From Piromyces finnis (taxonomy: Eukaryota > Neocallimastigomycota > Neocallimastigomycetes > Neocallimastigales > Neocallimastigaceae): 64,000 bases of DNA. Each line of letters begins with the position of its first letter. Position 1 is the first letter of the stretch. The notes under the pieces are model-generated. The model was not told the DNA's origin and made no database searches. It saw only the letters and a list, made by a program, of their open reading frames with translations. Made by a program: the position numbers and the translations under genes. Of the stretch, positions 1-15,100 are shown piece by piece. Location: positions 264,501 to 328,500 of the forward strand of contig MCFH01000009.1 in NCBI GenBank assembly GCA_002104945.1, in the 5' to 3' direction.

Positions 1-2664
<2,664 letters not shown>

Positions 2665-3098
2665 TGATATATATTTAATTGCATTTAACTCTTTATTTCA
2701 CATATTATACATATTTATATAAATTAATAAATAATTATTAATAAATTTTATTTTATTTTATTTCTTATTTTTAAAAAAAAAGTTTTATATTAAACTTTTT
2801 AAATTTATTAATAATCATTACTTTAATTATAATAATTTAATTAAAAACATTATAAATTTTTCATTTATAATTCTAATTTACTTTTATATTAGGAGCTGTT
2901 CTAAATAATAATATAAATACATCTATAATATAAAAATTAAATTATTATAATGAACAAAAGAAAAAAAAAAAATTTATAAATAAAATATTAATAAGAAAAG
3001 ATAGAAAAATTAATATTTTATGTAAAAATTATTTGATTTCTTTTCATATTTATGATTTTTGAGATTTGTAATTATTATTATTGAATTATTATTATTGG

Positions 3099-3140
<42 letters not shown>

Positions 3141-3360
3141 GCTATTATTGTTATTATTGTTATTATTATTGTTGTTATTTTTATTATGATTATAATAATG
3201 ATATTCCTTTTTTATTATTATTTTTTAGTATATATTATATTTTTAATATTAAATATTAATTATATTTTATTTTTTATTTAAATTATATTTTGTTTTATTT
3301 CTAATTTATTTCCTTAATATTTTACTTATTGAAAACTATTAAACATATCTTTCCATTAAA
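2665..3360. repeat. Convergent intergenic region with TTA microsatellite
   Basis: This is the space between the ends of DRC7 (+) and the CCDC186-like gene (-). It is AT sequence with an imperfect TTA run at about 3070-3185, broken by TTG and GCT triplets. No coding segment was found; the Tyr- or Ile-rich frames come from the repeat. Confidence 0.7.
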
Positions 3361-6300
3361 TTAATTTGATGATGATTTTGCTTTATCTAACTCTTCTTTA
3401 AGAACCATGTTTTTCGTTGTTAATTCCTATTTTTTTTTTTTTTTATTTTTTTAATATTAAATATATAGAGATTAATAGTTATTACTTTTAATTTTAAATA
3501 ATTTTTGTTTCATTATAAATTTAAATAGTTACTTCTACAAGTTTTTGTAATTTTTGATTGATTTGTGTAACAATTAATGGATCCGTTTTTTGTAATAATT
3601 TTTGGTTTGATAATATACCAATATTAAATAACTATAAATTATAAAAAACACATTTTAGAAATTTTGTTTTATTGCTTAATTAATTATATTCTATTTTTAC
3701 CTTTGGTTTATTAACATTATCTGGTTGCAATTCAGCTATTATTATTTATTATAATTTAGTATTGTTTAATAATGTTGTTACAATTATAATATAAATATTA
3801 CTATAATTTTACCTGAATGTTCTTGTAATATATATTGTTGTAATATTTTTGATTTTGTTGATAATTCTTCATTTAACTTTTTGTTTCTTAGTAGAAGAAC
3901 TTTTATTTTTTCTTCTGGAGTTAATTTACGTTTTGTTGTTTTTGCTGAAGAATTGCTAAATGTTGATTCTGGAGTTGGACTTTCTAGTAAAGGTGAAGAA
4001 CTTAATGGCTCAATTGTTTTTGATGCTTTTCTTACATATGATGAAGATGCGCTATACGAACTTTGATTATCAGACTTGTAAAAAAAAAAAAAAAAAAAAA
4101 AAAGATAATTTAATATATATAAAAAAAACAAATATTAATTTATAGTAAAATCTTACAATCTCTTGATTATTAATATGATTTGAAGATTTCATCGGTAATT
4201 CAACAAGTTTTGGTGAAGAATAAGATGGATTAGGGGATGCCATTGTTGAAATTGAGTCTGTACTATCACCTGATTTTATTTGAGATTTTCTTTCTTTAAT
4301 TAACTGCTTTTGTAAATCTTTAATCTATATATATAATTAAATATCAAAGTTATATAATGAGTAATCAATAATATATAATTATATAATCATATGATTTAAA
4401 ATAATTATTTTATATTTTTATTAAATAGCATATTACCACTTGAATTTTCTTTCTATCTGAAACACGTAATTCATTTTCAGTTTCATGCCATTTGTTCTCT
4501 AATTCCTTATTTTCTTTGATTAATAATTCATTTTTTTCAGATATATTTTTAATTTCTTTAGACATTGTTTCTGATTCTTCTTTTAATTTTCTCAATTCAA
4601 TTTCTTCTTCTTCTTTGATTTTTGTTATTTCTTCAAGTTGTTTCTTGGAGTTTTTGTATAGGTATTCTAATTCATTAATCTTTTTTACACTTTCTTCATT
4701 TGTTTGTGATAATTCAACTGCTTTTTTTTTAAATTCCTTTACCATTTCTTGACTTTCTAATATATTCTTTGAATTACGATCACAATTAGCCTTTGATACA
4801 TCAAATTCCTTTAATAATGTATTATATTTAGAATTTAATGTTTCGTATTTTTCATTTAATTTTGAATGATTCTCTTTAACTTGCTCAAGTTCTTCCTGAT
4901 TCATTAACATTGTTGCTTGTATACTTTCGGTTTGACGAGCTTTAATATTAAACTTTTCTTCTAATGAATAATTTTCTCTCATTAATTCATCTATTTTCTG
5001 TCTTACTCTATTTATTTCACTTTCTTTTGTCATAAATTCTTCATCAAATCTTTTTGATAAATCAACTTTAGCTTTTTCGATTACAGAGATATGATCTTTA
5101 TACTGATCAATTTCATCTAATAACACACGCTTTTCATTTATAATTCTTGTCTCGTAATTGTTTATCTCTTCTCTAGCTTTATTTAACTCTATAGTTATAT
5201 TGTTGTTTATTTTTTGGTAATTTTCAGCTTCCTCTTGTTTTTGACGACATTTAGTATTACTTTTTGCTAAATCATATCTTATATTTGCTAAATCCTTAGA
5301 CATAACCTCATTTTCTTTCGATAACTTTTCGATTTTTGCATCTTTTTCTTTGTTGGTAGTGTAATGTTCATCTAAAATTCGATTAATTTCAATTTCAAAT
5401 TCATCGTGAAGAACCTTTTCTAATTGTAATTTTTCATTTTCAAATCCAGCTCTTAAACTTTTAACAAAAGCTTGTTTTTCTTCTACCATTTGATTTTCTA
5501 TTTGTTGTTTAATTTCCATTCTAGCTTCTGATATACGTTTTTCTAATTCTTCATTGGTTATTTGATTGTGGTTGTTACTACTATTGTCAATTACATCAAC
5601 ATTACTATTATTATTTTTATCATCTTTTGTTTTATTTTCATTAGTATCAATCTCATCAATTTTATTTTCATCGTCGGTATTAACATTAGTATTTACATTT
5701 ACAACATTATTATTATTTTCTTGTTGACTTTCATCATATTCAATTTTTTCACCTTGATTATATATTGATTTATTCATTTGGATATCGTAACAAAGCTTGT
5801 TTGAGAGTTCATTAAATTCTTTCACACTATCTTCATGAATATTCTTAATTTCATTTTTTAACTTATCAAATTCTTCTATATTAAAGGTATTATTTTTGGT
5901 AATTTTATTGTTTTCCTCCAATTCTTCTTTGTACTGATTTTCATATTTTTCCATAATAAAATCAAATTTATTATTGTATAATTTATTGAATTCCTGTACT
6001 GATGAGGAATTCTTTGACATTATTGGATTTAACCCAAAATTATTTTCTGTATATTCTCTTACTAAACCTTTAATATTATTATCATAAATTTCATCAATAC
6101 TAATATTAATGTTATCTATTTTATCTTCATTATAGTTTAACTCATTTACATTTAATTTTTCTTTTAATTTGTTAATATTTGTATTAAGTTTATTAATATT
6201 CTCTTCAAAACTTTTAATTATTTCATTATAAAAAATATTTACTTCAACTTCAGATAATTCATTTATATCAATTGGGGTATCATTTGTTTTTTTAATATTT

Positions 6301-7632
6301 TCAATATCTTTTGTATCATCTGTTCCATTATTATCATCATCATTACTATTATTATTAATATCGTTATTATTATTTTCTTCAATTTCGTTATTTTCTTCAT
6401 CATCATTATTTGCTTCTATTTTTTCATTTAAAGTATTATTTTCCTTTTTTTTGTTTTTATCTTGAAAATTATTAACTTTTCTCATTAACTCTTGCTTTTC
6501 ATTGGTAATTTCTATCATAAGTTCAGCTAACTCAGAACTTAGGTTTTTATTTTGACTAATTATATTTTCATAATCGGTTTTGAAATCAAGAAATTTTTGT
6601 TTTTCAATAAAATTGTTATTAATATGTTGGGAAAACTTTTCAATTGTTGTTTGTTTTAATTCATTTAAGTAGTTATTAACATTTAATATGACTTTTCCTA
6701 TTTCTTCAGATTCTAAATCCTTATATTGTAATATAGAATAATTGTTATTTAAAAACTTTATTTCTTCTTTAAAATTTTGAAAAATCTTTAATGAAGAAAT
6801 TCTATCATTATCAGATATATTATCAAAAGTAGAGAGTTTAAAATTATTAATATGGTCATTTATATTACTCAAATCTGATATATGTTTCTCCTTTAATTTT
6901 TCAATTGAATTAATAAAATTTTTAATTTCATCTCCACCTATTATTAATAGTTTAAAAATAAATATAAAGTATTTAGTTAATGAAATATTATTTTAATACA
7001 TTTTCTAAAATAATAAAAATTAATTTATATTTTAAAAACCTTGAATTGAATTTTCAGTATTTTTTCCCTGTATCTTTTTTTTTTTCATAATGAAGATATA
7101 TATATATATATAAATAATAAGAAATTATATTAGAATCACAATTTTAACTTTTAAAATGAGTTTTTTTTTTTTATTTTTCTTTACATTAATTTTATTATTA
7201 TTTTGATTTTCTTCATTTAATTTGTAATTGTTTAATTCTGATTTTAGAATTGAAATTTCATTATCAAATTTATTTGTTAATGAATGAATATGATTTTTTA
7301 AAGCTTCATTCTATTATAATATATATATGAAATAATAAATTATTTGATTTTAATAAATATATATAAAAATAATAACTAGTAATATAACAAATTTTAATAT
7401 ATTATTAAATTAATACTTGAACTCTGAAATCATTTAAAAGTTCAATTTCAGCTTTTAGTTTTTCATTCTCGTCTGCTAAATTTCCCTTTTTTAAAGTATT
7501 TAAAAAACTATTTATCCCTGCACCTTTTTATATGTTATGTTTTTATATATAAGGTAATTCATTAGAGTTACAAATATAAATTTTTAATTAAATTTTATAT
7601 ATAATAAAAATTTGATTTCAAATATTTAGAGG

Positions 7633-7672
<40 letters not shown>

Positions 7673-8085
7673 TACTTGCTTTATCTTTTAATTTTGATTC
7701 TTTTTCTTTCTCAAGTTCTATATTTTATTTTATTTTATTTTTAAATAAAAAAGTATATAATTAAATCAATATTATAATAATTTTTACAATAATAAATACT
7801 GATGTAATTTATTATATATTATACTATATATATTGTTTATCTATGTTATTTTATAAACCTTTTGTTAATTTTTCAATTTGTTTTTTATAATCAAAAGTTT
7901 GGCTTATTGTATTTTGTAACTTTAAATATGTTATTAAAAATGGATATATATAATATTCATTTATCATTAAAATTATTATAAATAAAAAAATTTCAATTAT
8001 ACATAATTATTATTAAAAATAATAAAAAAAAAAAAACCTTTTCTTGAAGTGCATTGAATTCCTCAATACTTATTGCATTACTCAT
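3361..8085 (-). CDS. Coiled-coil protein, CCDC186/CCCP-1-like (about 13 exons)
   Basis: Animal CCDC186 (CCCP-1) is a trans-Golgi and endosomal coiled-coil protein that acts with HID1, RUND-1 and EARP in dense-core vesicle cargo sorting. This gene starts at ATG 8083-8085 (MSNAISIEEF). Six small exons run through about 7880, 7700, 7450, 7250 and 7060. A large exon follows (about 4436-6936) that is coiled coil almost throughout, with an acidic Asn/Asp stretch. The last exons carry the most telling part: IKDLQKQLIKERKSQ, then KSKILQQYILQE, and at the C-terminus INQKLQKLVEELTTKN. These match the order and spacing of the conserved C-terminal region of CCDC186 as I remember it. The stop is TAA at 3361-3363. 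Junctions were followed in frame through most introns; one intron holds a 39-base poly-A. Any long coiled coil could mislead, so the family name rests on the C-terminus. Confidence 0.62.
7631..7670. repeat. Poly-A tract in an intron of the CCDC186-like gene
   Basis: A run of about 39 A on the + strand reads as poly-T on the coding strand. It lies next to the donor of the third exon (CTTACTTGC on the + strand). Confidence 0.85.
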
Positions 8086-8472
8086 TATCAAATTTTTTAT
8101 TTATTGAAATAGTGAAGGTCTATAATATAAGAAATTGAATAATGGTTAAAAAATAAATTAATTTTCTTTTATTATAAACTCAAGAAATAAAAAACAAAAA
8201 AAAAATAATAATATTAATATTAATAAAATAAATAATTTATAAAATATTATTTAAAAATTTTATTATAAATAATTCAATAAATGAATGTATACAGATATGT
8301 ATTGTATTATATATAATAATATAAATTTTGTGAATTATTAAAGAATTATTAAAAAATTATTTTTTAAATCAAATAATATAATTCAATTAATTTATAATGA
8401 AATTATGAAGAATAATTTGTAGTACAAGAATATAACACGTGATATGATCTATAACTTTAATTATATATATTT

Positions 8473-8504
<32 letters not shown>

Positions 8505-8563
8505 TTATTTTTATTTATTTATTTATTTATTTATAAATGCTTTTCTTCAGAATTTTTATAAAC
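8086..8563. repeat. Tandem intergenic region with TTTA repeat
   Basis: This region lies upstream of the CCDC186-like start and downstream of the LOA1-like stop, so it should hold the CCDC186-like promoter and the LOA1 3' end. A TTTA tetranucleotide run occupies about 8468-8533. No coding segment was seen. Confidence 0.7.
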
Positions 8564-10441
8564 TTATTTAGTTTTTTTTGTATTCTTATATCCTTTTTTA
8601 TTTATTTCATTGAAATAATCCAAAAATTCCTGCTTATCTTTAGCACCTAAACCAGTTTTACGAATACGAAGGACTTGTCCAATAAGCTTACTTATGTGAG
8701 CACCTAATTGACCTTCAACAATTGAATTTGGTAAATCGGCTTGAGCTGCAATATCATTAAATTGAGATTCTTCGGCTGATAAATATTTTACACTCATTGA
8801 ATGATGAAGCTGTTTTTACATTATTTTAATATATAAATATAAATTAATAATGATCTTTTTTATTTCATATTATTTATAATTTTTTAAAATTTTTTTATTT
8901 ACTTTAGTACAAAGATTGTATAAATGACCAAACTTAGATCCAACGGTATAAGATATATTGTATCCTGAAAATTGATATCTTTATTTCATTATTGAATAAT
9001 TTATATTATATTAATTATATTAATTATAGGTATTTTGAAAGAAATCAAAAAAGTATTTGATATTTTATTAACATTACTTAATTGAGTATACATGAAGTAC
9101 TAATTCATCTTTAGAGGTAAAATCTTTAAAAACAGGAAGGAATTTTAATAAACCTTTTCCATTTGTTGTCGTTCCCTTATATGATTAAATAGTTAGATAG
9201 TTTAACATTTCATAAAAATATATAATGTATTATATAAAATTCTTTATTTACCTCTGGGAAAACAACAACTGGACCTGATTTCTTTTCTTTTGCTTCTTTT
9301 ATAATATCTTTCAAAGAAGAAGCACCTTCTTCTTCTTTTAATTCTGGATATGAGCCATTAATCTTAATTGCCTCTAAAAAACTAATTGGCTTAACTTTTC
9401 CATTTTCAAAAATTTTAATAAATATTGGATTATACCTATAATTTTATTATGAAAATAATTAGAATTTAAATAAAAATTGACATTAAAGATAAAATTATAA
9501 AAACTTACTTGAATAAAAAGTAAATAACATCAACATAAGATTGGCAATTACAAACAATAACATCACCATGAGAAACTTTAGTAATTTCTTTTTTGGCATG
9601 TTTACGTCTATTTTTTTATAGTATATCGAATAATATTAAATTAATTTTCATTTCAATTCCAGAATTAGAGAATTAAGTAAAGATAAAAATTAAAAATTCA
9701 ATTTATAAAAAATAAAAAATATAACAAAATTAGTATGTCTATTATGCTTATTTTATTATATAATATTTATTTAAATTACCCTCTAGTTAAAGTAACTTTC
9801 TGTGAATTAATCCAATTAAATCCCATATAAAATAATACCATTCTTGTTTCCAAAGTAAAAAGAATTTTACCAAGTAACCATTTAATAGAATCAATTGGTA
9901 TCTTTAAATATTTAAAATAGAAAACATTAAAAAGGTTTTCGTTAGAAAAATATTCATATAAATTTTAGAAAAAAAAAAAAATCTAAAATGATATTGTACT
10001 TACAAGTTTTATTATAATATTTTGAATTAAATACATAATAAATACAATGAATATAAGTGAAAGTCTTATTATTGCTAATGGTGGTCCAATTATAAAAGTA
10101 TTTAAAAAAAATAAAATTCCATCTAAAGCAGAATTAGATTTTGGAGGCTATTTCATTTTTTTTTTTTTTTTTTTTTATTTCATTTTAAAATCAACAATAG
10201 GATATTTAAAATGACAATTGATTAATAAATAAATATAGTGTTTATTGTTATTGTTTTTATTATTTTTTATAAGAAATTAAAATTACTTTCAAAGGTAAAA
10301 AAGGCTGTATACCAGTTCCTAAGGATATTTAAAGATATTAAAAAAAAGTTATTAAAAAGTTTTATCATTATTATTTCTTATTATTTATATTATATATTAT
10401 ATTAGCTAACCCGAATCTCTCCAATGAGAATACTTTTCCAT
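8564..10441 (-). CDS. LOA1: LOA1/VPS66-type lysophosphatidic acid acyltransferase
   Basis: Yeast Loa1 is a lysophosphatidic acid:oleoyl-CoA acyltransferase of the ER and lipid droplets. Exon 1 (10411-10441) and exon 2 (10287-10318) together give exactly 21 codons, MEKYSHWRD then GTGIQPFLP, the N-terminus expected of this fungal family. Exon 3 (10004-10147) codes a hydrophobic membrane segment. Exon 4 (9780-9901) and exon 5 (9509-9607) lead to the acyltransferase domain. Later exons carry PEGTTTNGKGLL, the family's EGT motif, and the final exon (8564-8797) encodes a basic C-terminus. One oddity: the block that normally reads NHxxxxD is NCQSYVD here, so the usual catalytic His is Cys. It shares no promoter with the CCDC186-like gene; its own start faces the LRR gene 450 bp away. 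Confidence 0.82.
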
Positions 10442-10726
10442 TTTAAATATTTAATTATTTTATTTTTATTTTATTTTTTAATATTTTTTTTTACAATTAT
10501 TTTTTTTATAAGAAATATTTTAAATATTTAAAATAATAAATTCTAAATCCATCTTCATTTTTACAATTAAAAAACCAATAAAATTTTAGGAAAATACTCC
10601 ATTTAATTATTATCTTTTTATAATATTATTTATTTATATTATTTTATTATTTTGTTATTATATTAATATATTTTAATTGTTACCAGTATTTTTTTGATTA
10701 TAATAAATATTATTTAACAGTAACCC

Positions 10727-10791
<65 letters not shown>

Positions 10792-10891
10792 TTAAATTTA
10801 ATTAAAATTAAAGTTAAAATAACTTACTATAATAAATAAATAAAAACATTTATAAAAAAATTAAAATATATTCTTAAATTTAATAAAAAAA
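10442..10891. promoter_or_regulatory. Divergent promoter region, with TTA microsatellite
   Basis: This 450-bp space between two outward-facing starts (LOA1-like - and LRRC34-like +) must contain both promoters. It is AT sequence with about 20 TTA triplets at 10732-10791. No specific binding site can be called by eye. Confidence 0.6.
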
Positions 10892-12830
10892 ATGAATACA
10901 GAGTTAGATAAAGAAGTAGCTAACTATATAAATTCGTATCAAGAATTTTGTAAAAGTAATAACATCGAATTAAGAAAAGAACTCATTACCTTTATAGCAA
11001 ATCAAAAAAATGCTGGGTAATCATACTATTAATAATCCTAAAAAAAAATAATAATAAAAGCATTCCTAAACTTTATATATTTTTCAATAATTCATTAGTG
11101 TAATACCAAACGAATTCATATTTAAAGGAAATGGAGAAGATCTACGTAAAAAAAGAATTAGTGATGAACAAGTTTTAGGAATTTTCAAGCCTCTTGTATA
11201 TACATCATTTTTAAAAATAATTGATCTTCGATTTAATATAATATCTGATAAAGGAGCAGAAACTATTGCAAGATTTTTATTGGTATATTATAAAATATGA
11301 AATATTTAGTATTGACTTAATAAATATTAATTTTTTTCACTATTTATATAAATAGGATAATAAATCAGTTGAATCATTAATTTTACAGTCTAATGATATT
11401 GGTTCACATGGAGCAGCATGTATATCAAAGGCATTACACATTAATGAATACATTAAACATTTAGATATTAGTTGTAATCCAATTGGTCAAGAAGGGGGAA
11501 TGGCGATTGCTTCAATGCTTCAAGTAATAAATATAGATCTATAGAATTAATTATTAATTCATATACATTAATTATTGAAAAAAATATATATATATATAAT
11601 ATAAATCATATTATGTAAATTAGATTAATACCACCCTAAAAAAATTGGAAATTTATTCCTGCTCTTTGAATTCTGTTGCTATAATTGCATTAGCTACAGT
11701 TTTGCGTAATAATACTTCTTTAGATTATATTGATTTTTCAGATAATTTCCAAAATACACATAATTTAACACAAAGTGTCCAAAATGCCATGATGCTTCAC
11801 ATCTCAAATATGATAAAATATAATAATAATGTCAGCGACTTAAGAATGAGAAAAATGTGTATAACTGATTGGGCAATGGTAGACTTTTTAGAAAAAACCA
11901 TTAAAATTAATACAGTTTTGAATGTACTAGATTTAAGCAGGTAGAAATTTGTATTATATATTTTATAACATTAATAATATATATTATTGATATGCTACAA
12001 CTATTTTTTAAAAATAATTAATTTTTTATATTTAATCTTTTGATTAAATACTAAATATAATTAAAAAAAAAAATAATAACAATAGCAATAAATTAACAAG
12101 AGATGGGTGTGTTGCATTATGTGCAGCTTTACAAAAGCATAATTCGTTAAAATCCCTTCGATTATCTCATTGTACAGTTCAAGATGAAGGTGCAGATGCT
12201 GTTAAAGAATTATTACTTGTGAATAATGTAATTGAAAGGTAAAATAATAATAATAAAAGATAATATCGACAGATAATATATAATATATTAAAATATTTAT
12301 TATTATTCTTTTGAAACATAGTATATATCTTGATTATAATAAAATTACAAGAATAGGAATAAAATGTATAGCTGATGCCTTAAAAATTAATAAAACTTTA
12401 AAAGTTTTATTATTATGGGGAAATATCTGGGATACTGAAGCATGCAATGTAACAATTAAATGATCATTAGCAATACATATAATTTTACTAATGAAAAAGA
12501 AAAAAAAAACACTAAACAATAAATATATATAAGATATTCGTTCATTTGTTAGGTGGTCCTGTAATATCTTTAAAGTGTGAACCAAATGCCGATAGAACTA
12601 TTCCAAAACATTACGATAAAAGTGGTCCTATTAGAAAATATGTAAATTATCCAGAGGTTCATAATATTGATGGTGAATCACACTATTTATATAATAATTT
12701 CTATATACCATGTCAACTTGCTGATAGAGAACATCCATTATCAAGAATTCATCCAGACAATACAGATATTGTATTTTATGAAGTTGAGGGTGTTCTTAAT
12801 GTTGCAAGAAATAACGTTAATATTGAATAA
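10892..12830 (+). CDS. Leucine-rich-repeat protein, LRRC34-like
   Basis: This is an RNI/NLRC-type leucine-rich-repeat protein. The N-terminus reads YINSYQEFCKSNNIEL, and at least seven LRR units follow: FLKIIDLRFN, VESLILQSND, IKHLDISCNP, LKKLEIYSCS, LNVLDLSRNK, LKSLRLSHC, IYLDYNKI and LKVLLLWGN. Seven or so exons join in frame. For example, exon 1 ends AATGCTGG before a GTAATC donor, and the last exon starts at 12534 after AAG. The C-terminal segment with HPDNTDIVFYEVEG resembles the end of LRRC34, a vertebrate protein linked to germ cells and ciliated cells. The LRR fold is certain; the LRRC34 name comes from memory of the N- and C-terminal ends. A role at the flagellum is inference. Confidence 0.72.
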
Positions 12831-13537
12831 AAGCTTAAACCATAAAATAGCTTTTTATATTTTAGTTATTATTATTTTATTATCATATACTACATATACA
12901 TATATATAAATCAATTATTTTACATATATTAAAATTTCACAAATTAGTATATTTTAAAGAAGACACAAATATTATTCATTTTTCATTAAATATATAAATA
13001 AACAATTATATAGTAAAAATAAATAAATTTCAAAATAAAAATAGTATTAAATCTTTTAAATATTAATCTTATAACATCATTATATCTTACTCATCTTCTA
13101 TTAATAATATGTATTAAAAAAATTTATAAAAAAAAAAGAAAGAGAAAGTGAAAAAAAATTTTGTTTATAAAATAATTTTTTATTTATTAATTTATTAATA
13201 TAATTTATTTGCTTTTTTTTTTTTTTTAATAATTTAAATAAATATTGGTTATATAAATAAAAATTTAAAAAAAAAAATATTTGTTATTATTTCATTTGTT
13301 TACTTATATTTATTTTTTTTTTTTTTTGTTGTTGTTGTTGTAGCAATTTTTATTTATTTATTAAATAATTTAATACAGCTAAGTTCATATTATTTTTATG
13401 AAAGATAATTAATAATACTTCTATCATGTAATAAATATTTATATAAATAAATTTCTATATATTTTGTTTGTTTCGTTTTGTTTCGTTCTTTGCTTTATTT
13501 TGTTTTGTTTTGTTTTGTTTGCTTTTGATTTTTTTTT

Positions 13538-13570
<33 letters not shown>

Positions 13571-13793
13571 TGTTTTTTAATTTTTATTTTTGCTTTTATT
13601 TTTGTTTGTTTATTCTTATAAACTATTTTATTTTATTGATTTTTTGAATTATTATTTTAGCTATTCTTTTATTCTTTCATTTAAGTATTTTTTTTTTTTT
13701 TAATAATTTAATACAGACTAATTTGTATTATTTTTGGAAAAATAATCATGATGTTTTCATTATGTATTATGTATTAATTGTAATGTTCATTTA
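12831..13793. repeat. Convergent intergenic region, T-rich with TTTTG repeats
   Basis: Between the ends of the LRR gene (+) and the GDPD-like gene (-). The + strand is strongly T-rich, with short poly-T tracts and TTTTG/TTTTTG repeats at about 13470-13580. No coding segment was seen. Confidence 0.6.
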
Positions 13794-15100
13794 TTATTGA
13801 TTCTTCTTTTCTTCATTTGATTCATTTTGCTTAATTTGTTTCTTTAAATTTTTCTCTTTTATTTTACTTTCTACAACAGATTTAAGATATTCTGATAAAG
13901 ATGAAGAATCATCGGCAATAATACCATTAATTTGAAGTTTACGAATTCTTTCTAAAACTGTGGTATCATTCATTACACCATCAATATCAGAATAAGCAAA
14001 TACTGGAATACCACGTGCATTTAAATGCATATTTAATCCATATTTCAATAATGTGTATCCTTGAACATCTCTTGTTCTTTGAGTAGTAATTAAAACTGAC
14101 TCATTTATTTTAAGGAATGGTAATATACCAATAATATCATATAAAACTATTTTATTTATACGAGACTTTGAAAAAAATATAGGAATATTTTTATTAATCT
14201 TAAAAAGATATTTATTTATATTTTCATGATTAAAGCTTCCCCATATTGTAATGCTTTCTCTGTCACATTCCTTTACAAGTGAATTTACAATATCTACTAA
14301 TTCAGTTGAATTGTTTACAAAATTTATTATTATTGGTACTTTTGAAAATTCATTGAATACATCCTTTAAAATAGGAATTTTAAATGCTTTAGAATCAATA
14401 TCTTTATTTTGTGGTAATTCTTTCTGATTATCATTTAATGAAAGCTTAGGTAATTCAGAATATTTTAAATTAGTTATTTTTCCATTTCTATTCTTGTCAA
14501 GTTTTGATATGTTTTCATGTCTTAATACTACAACCTATATTATATTATTTTATAATGGATTTAATATTAAAATTAAATATAAAGGTGTCTTAAATGTTTA
14601 TAATATATACCTTTTTATCAGCAGTTAATTGAACATCAATTAAAACTACTTGAGCACCACCATTAAGTGCACGTTTAATAGCCTCTAATGTATTTTCTAA
14701 AAAATATAACATGTATTTTATATTAATTTTAATATTATAAAATTCAAACAATATTCCTATATATAGCAATCAATATATATTTTATAAGTTATAAACATTT
14801 ACCAATAAATGATACTCTATCTCCACGATTTGAAATGTTTTCATAAGGATATGATAATTTTGGTTTATATTTCCATATAACAAAACCTGATAATACAAAT
14901 GAACTTAAAACATAAATTAAAAAGAGTAATACAAATAATAAACCATATTGATAAGAACTATTATAAATAATTGATTCTTCATTTCTAATTATTTCTAAAA
15001 TTGACTGGTAATGATTTTTAATATAGGTTGCTAAAATAAATATTGCCACAATTGGGGCAAACATAATAAATGGAAGAGAATAATTTATTATATCTGCCAT
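13794..15100 (-). CDS. Membrane GDPD-like protein, catalytic residues replaced
   Basis: Glycerophosphodiester phosphodiesterases hydrolyse deacylated or lyso-phospholipids using a metal site made by HR, ExD and HD motifs. Exon 1 (start ATG 15098-15100) has two hydrophobic segments (about residues 7-25 and 52-76), like membrane-anchored eukaryotic GDPDs. The TIM-barrel landmarks follow: NRG, then ENTLEAI, GGAQVVLIDVQLTADKK, VVVLRHEN, IPILKDVF, ITIWGSFNH, and FAYSDIDG near the end. At each catalytic position the residue differs: the HR motif is NR, the ELD motif is LID, and HD is HE. The fold is probably kept while metal-dependent catalysis is probably lost. The C-terminus is lysine-rich and ends in KKNQ. 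Family assignment is good; absence of activity is inference. Confidence 0.75.

Noticed and set aside
5562-5768. Hydrophobic open frame opposite the CCDC186-like gene
   Set aside because: It is the antisense of an Asn/Asp-rich coding stretch; AT-rich antisense reads as Ile/Leu.
12334-12585. Hydrophobic minus-strand frame over the LRR gene
   Set aside because: It crosses confirmed exons of the LRR gene and an intron on the other strand, with no domain.
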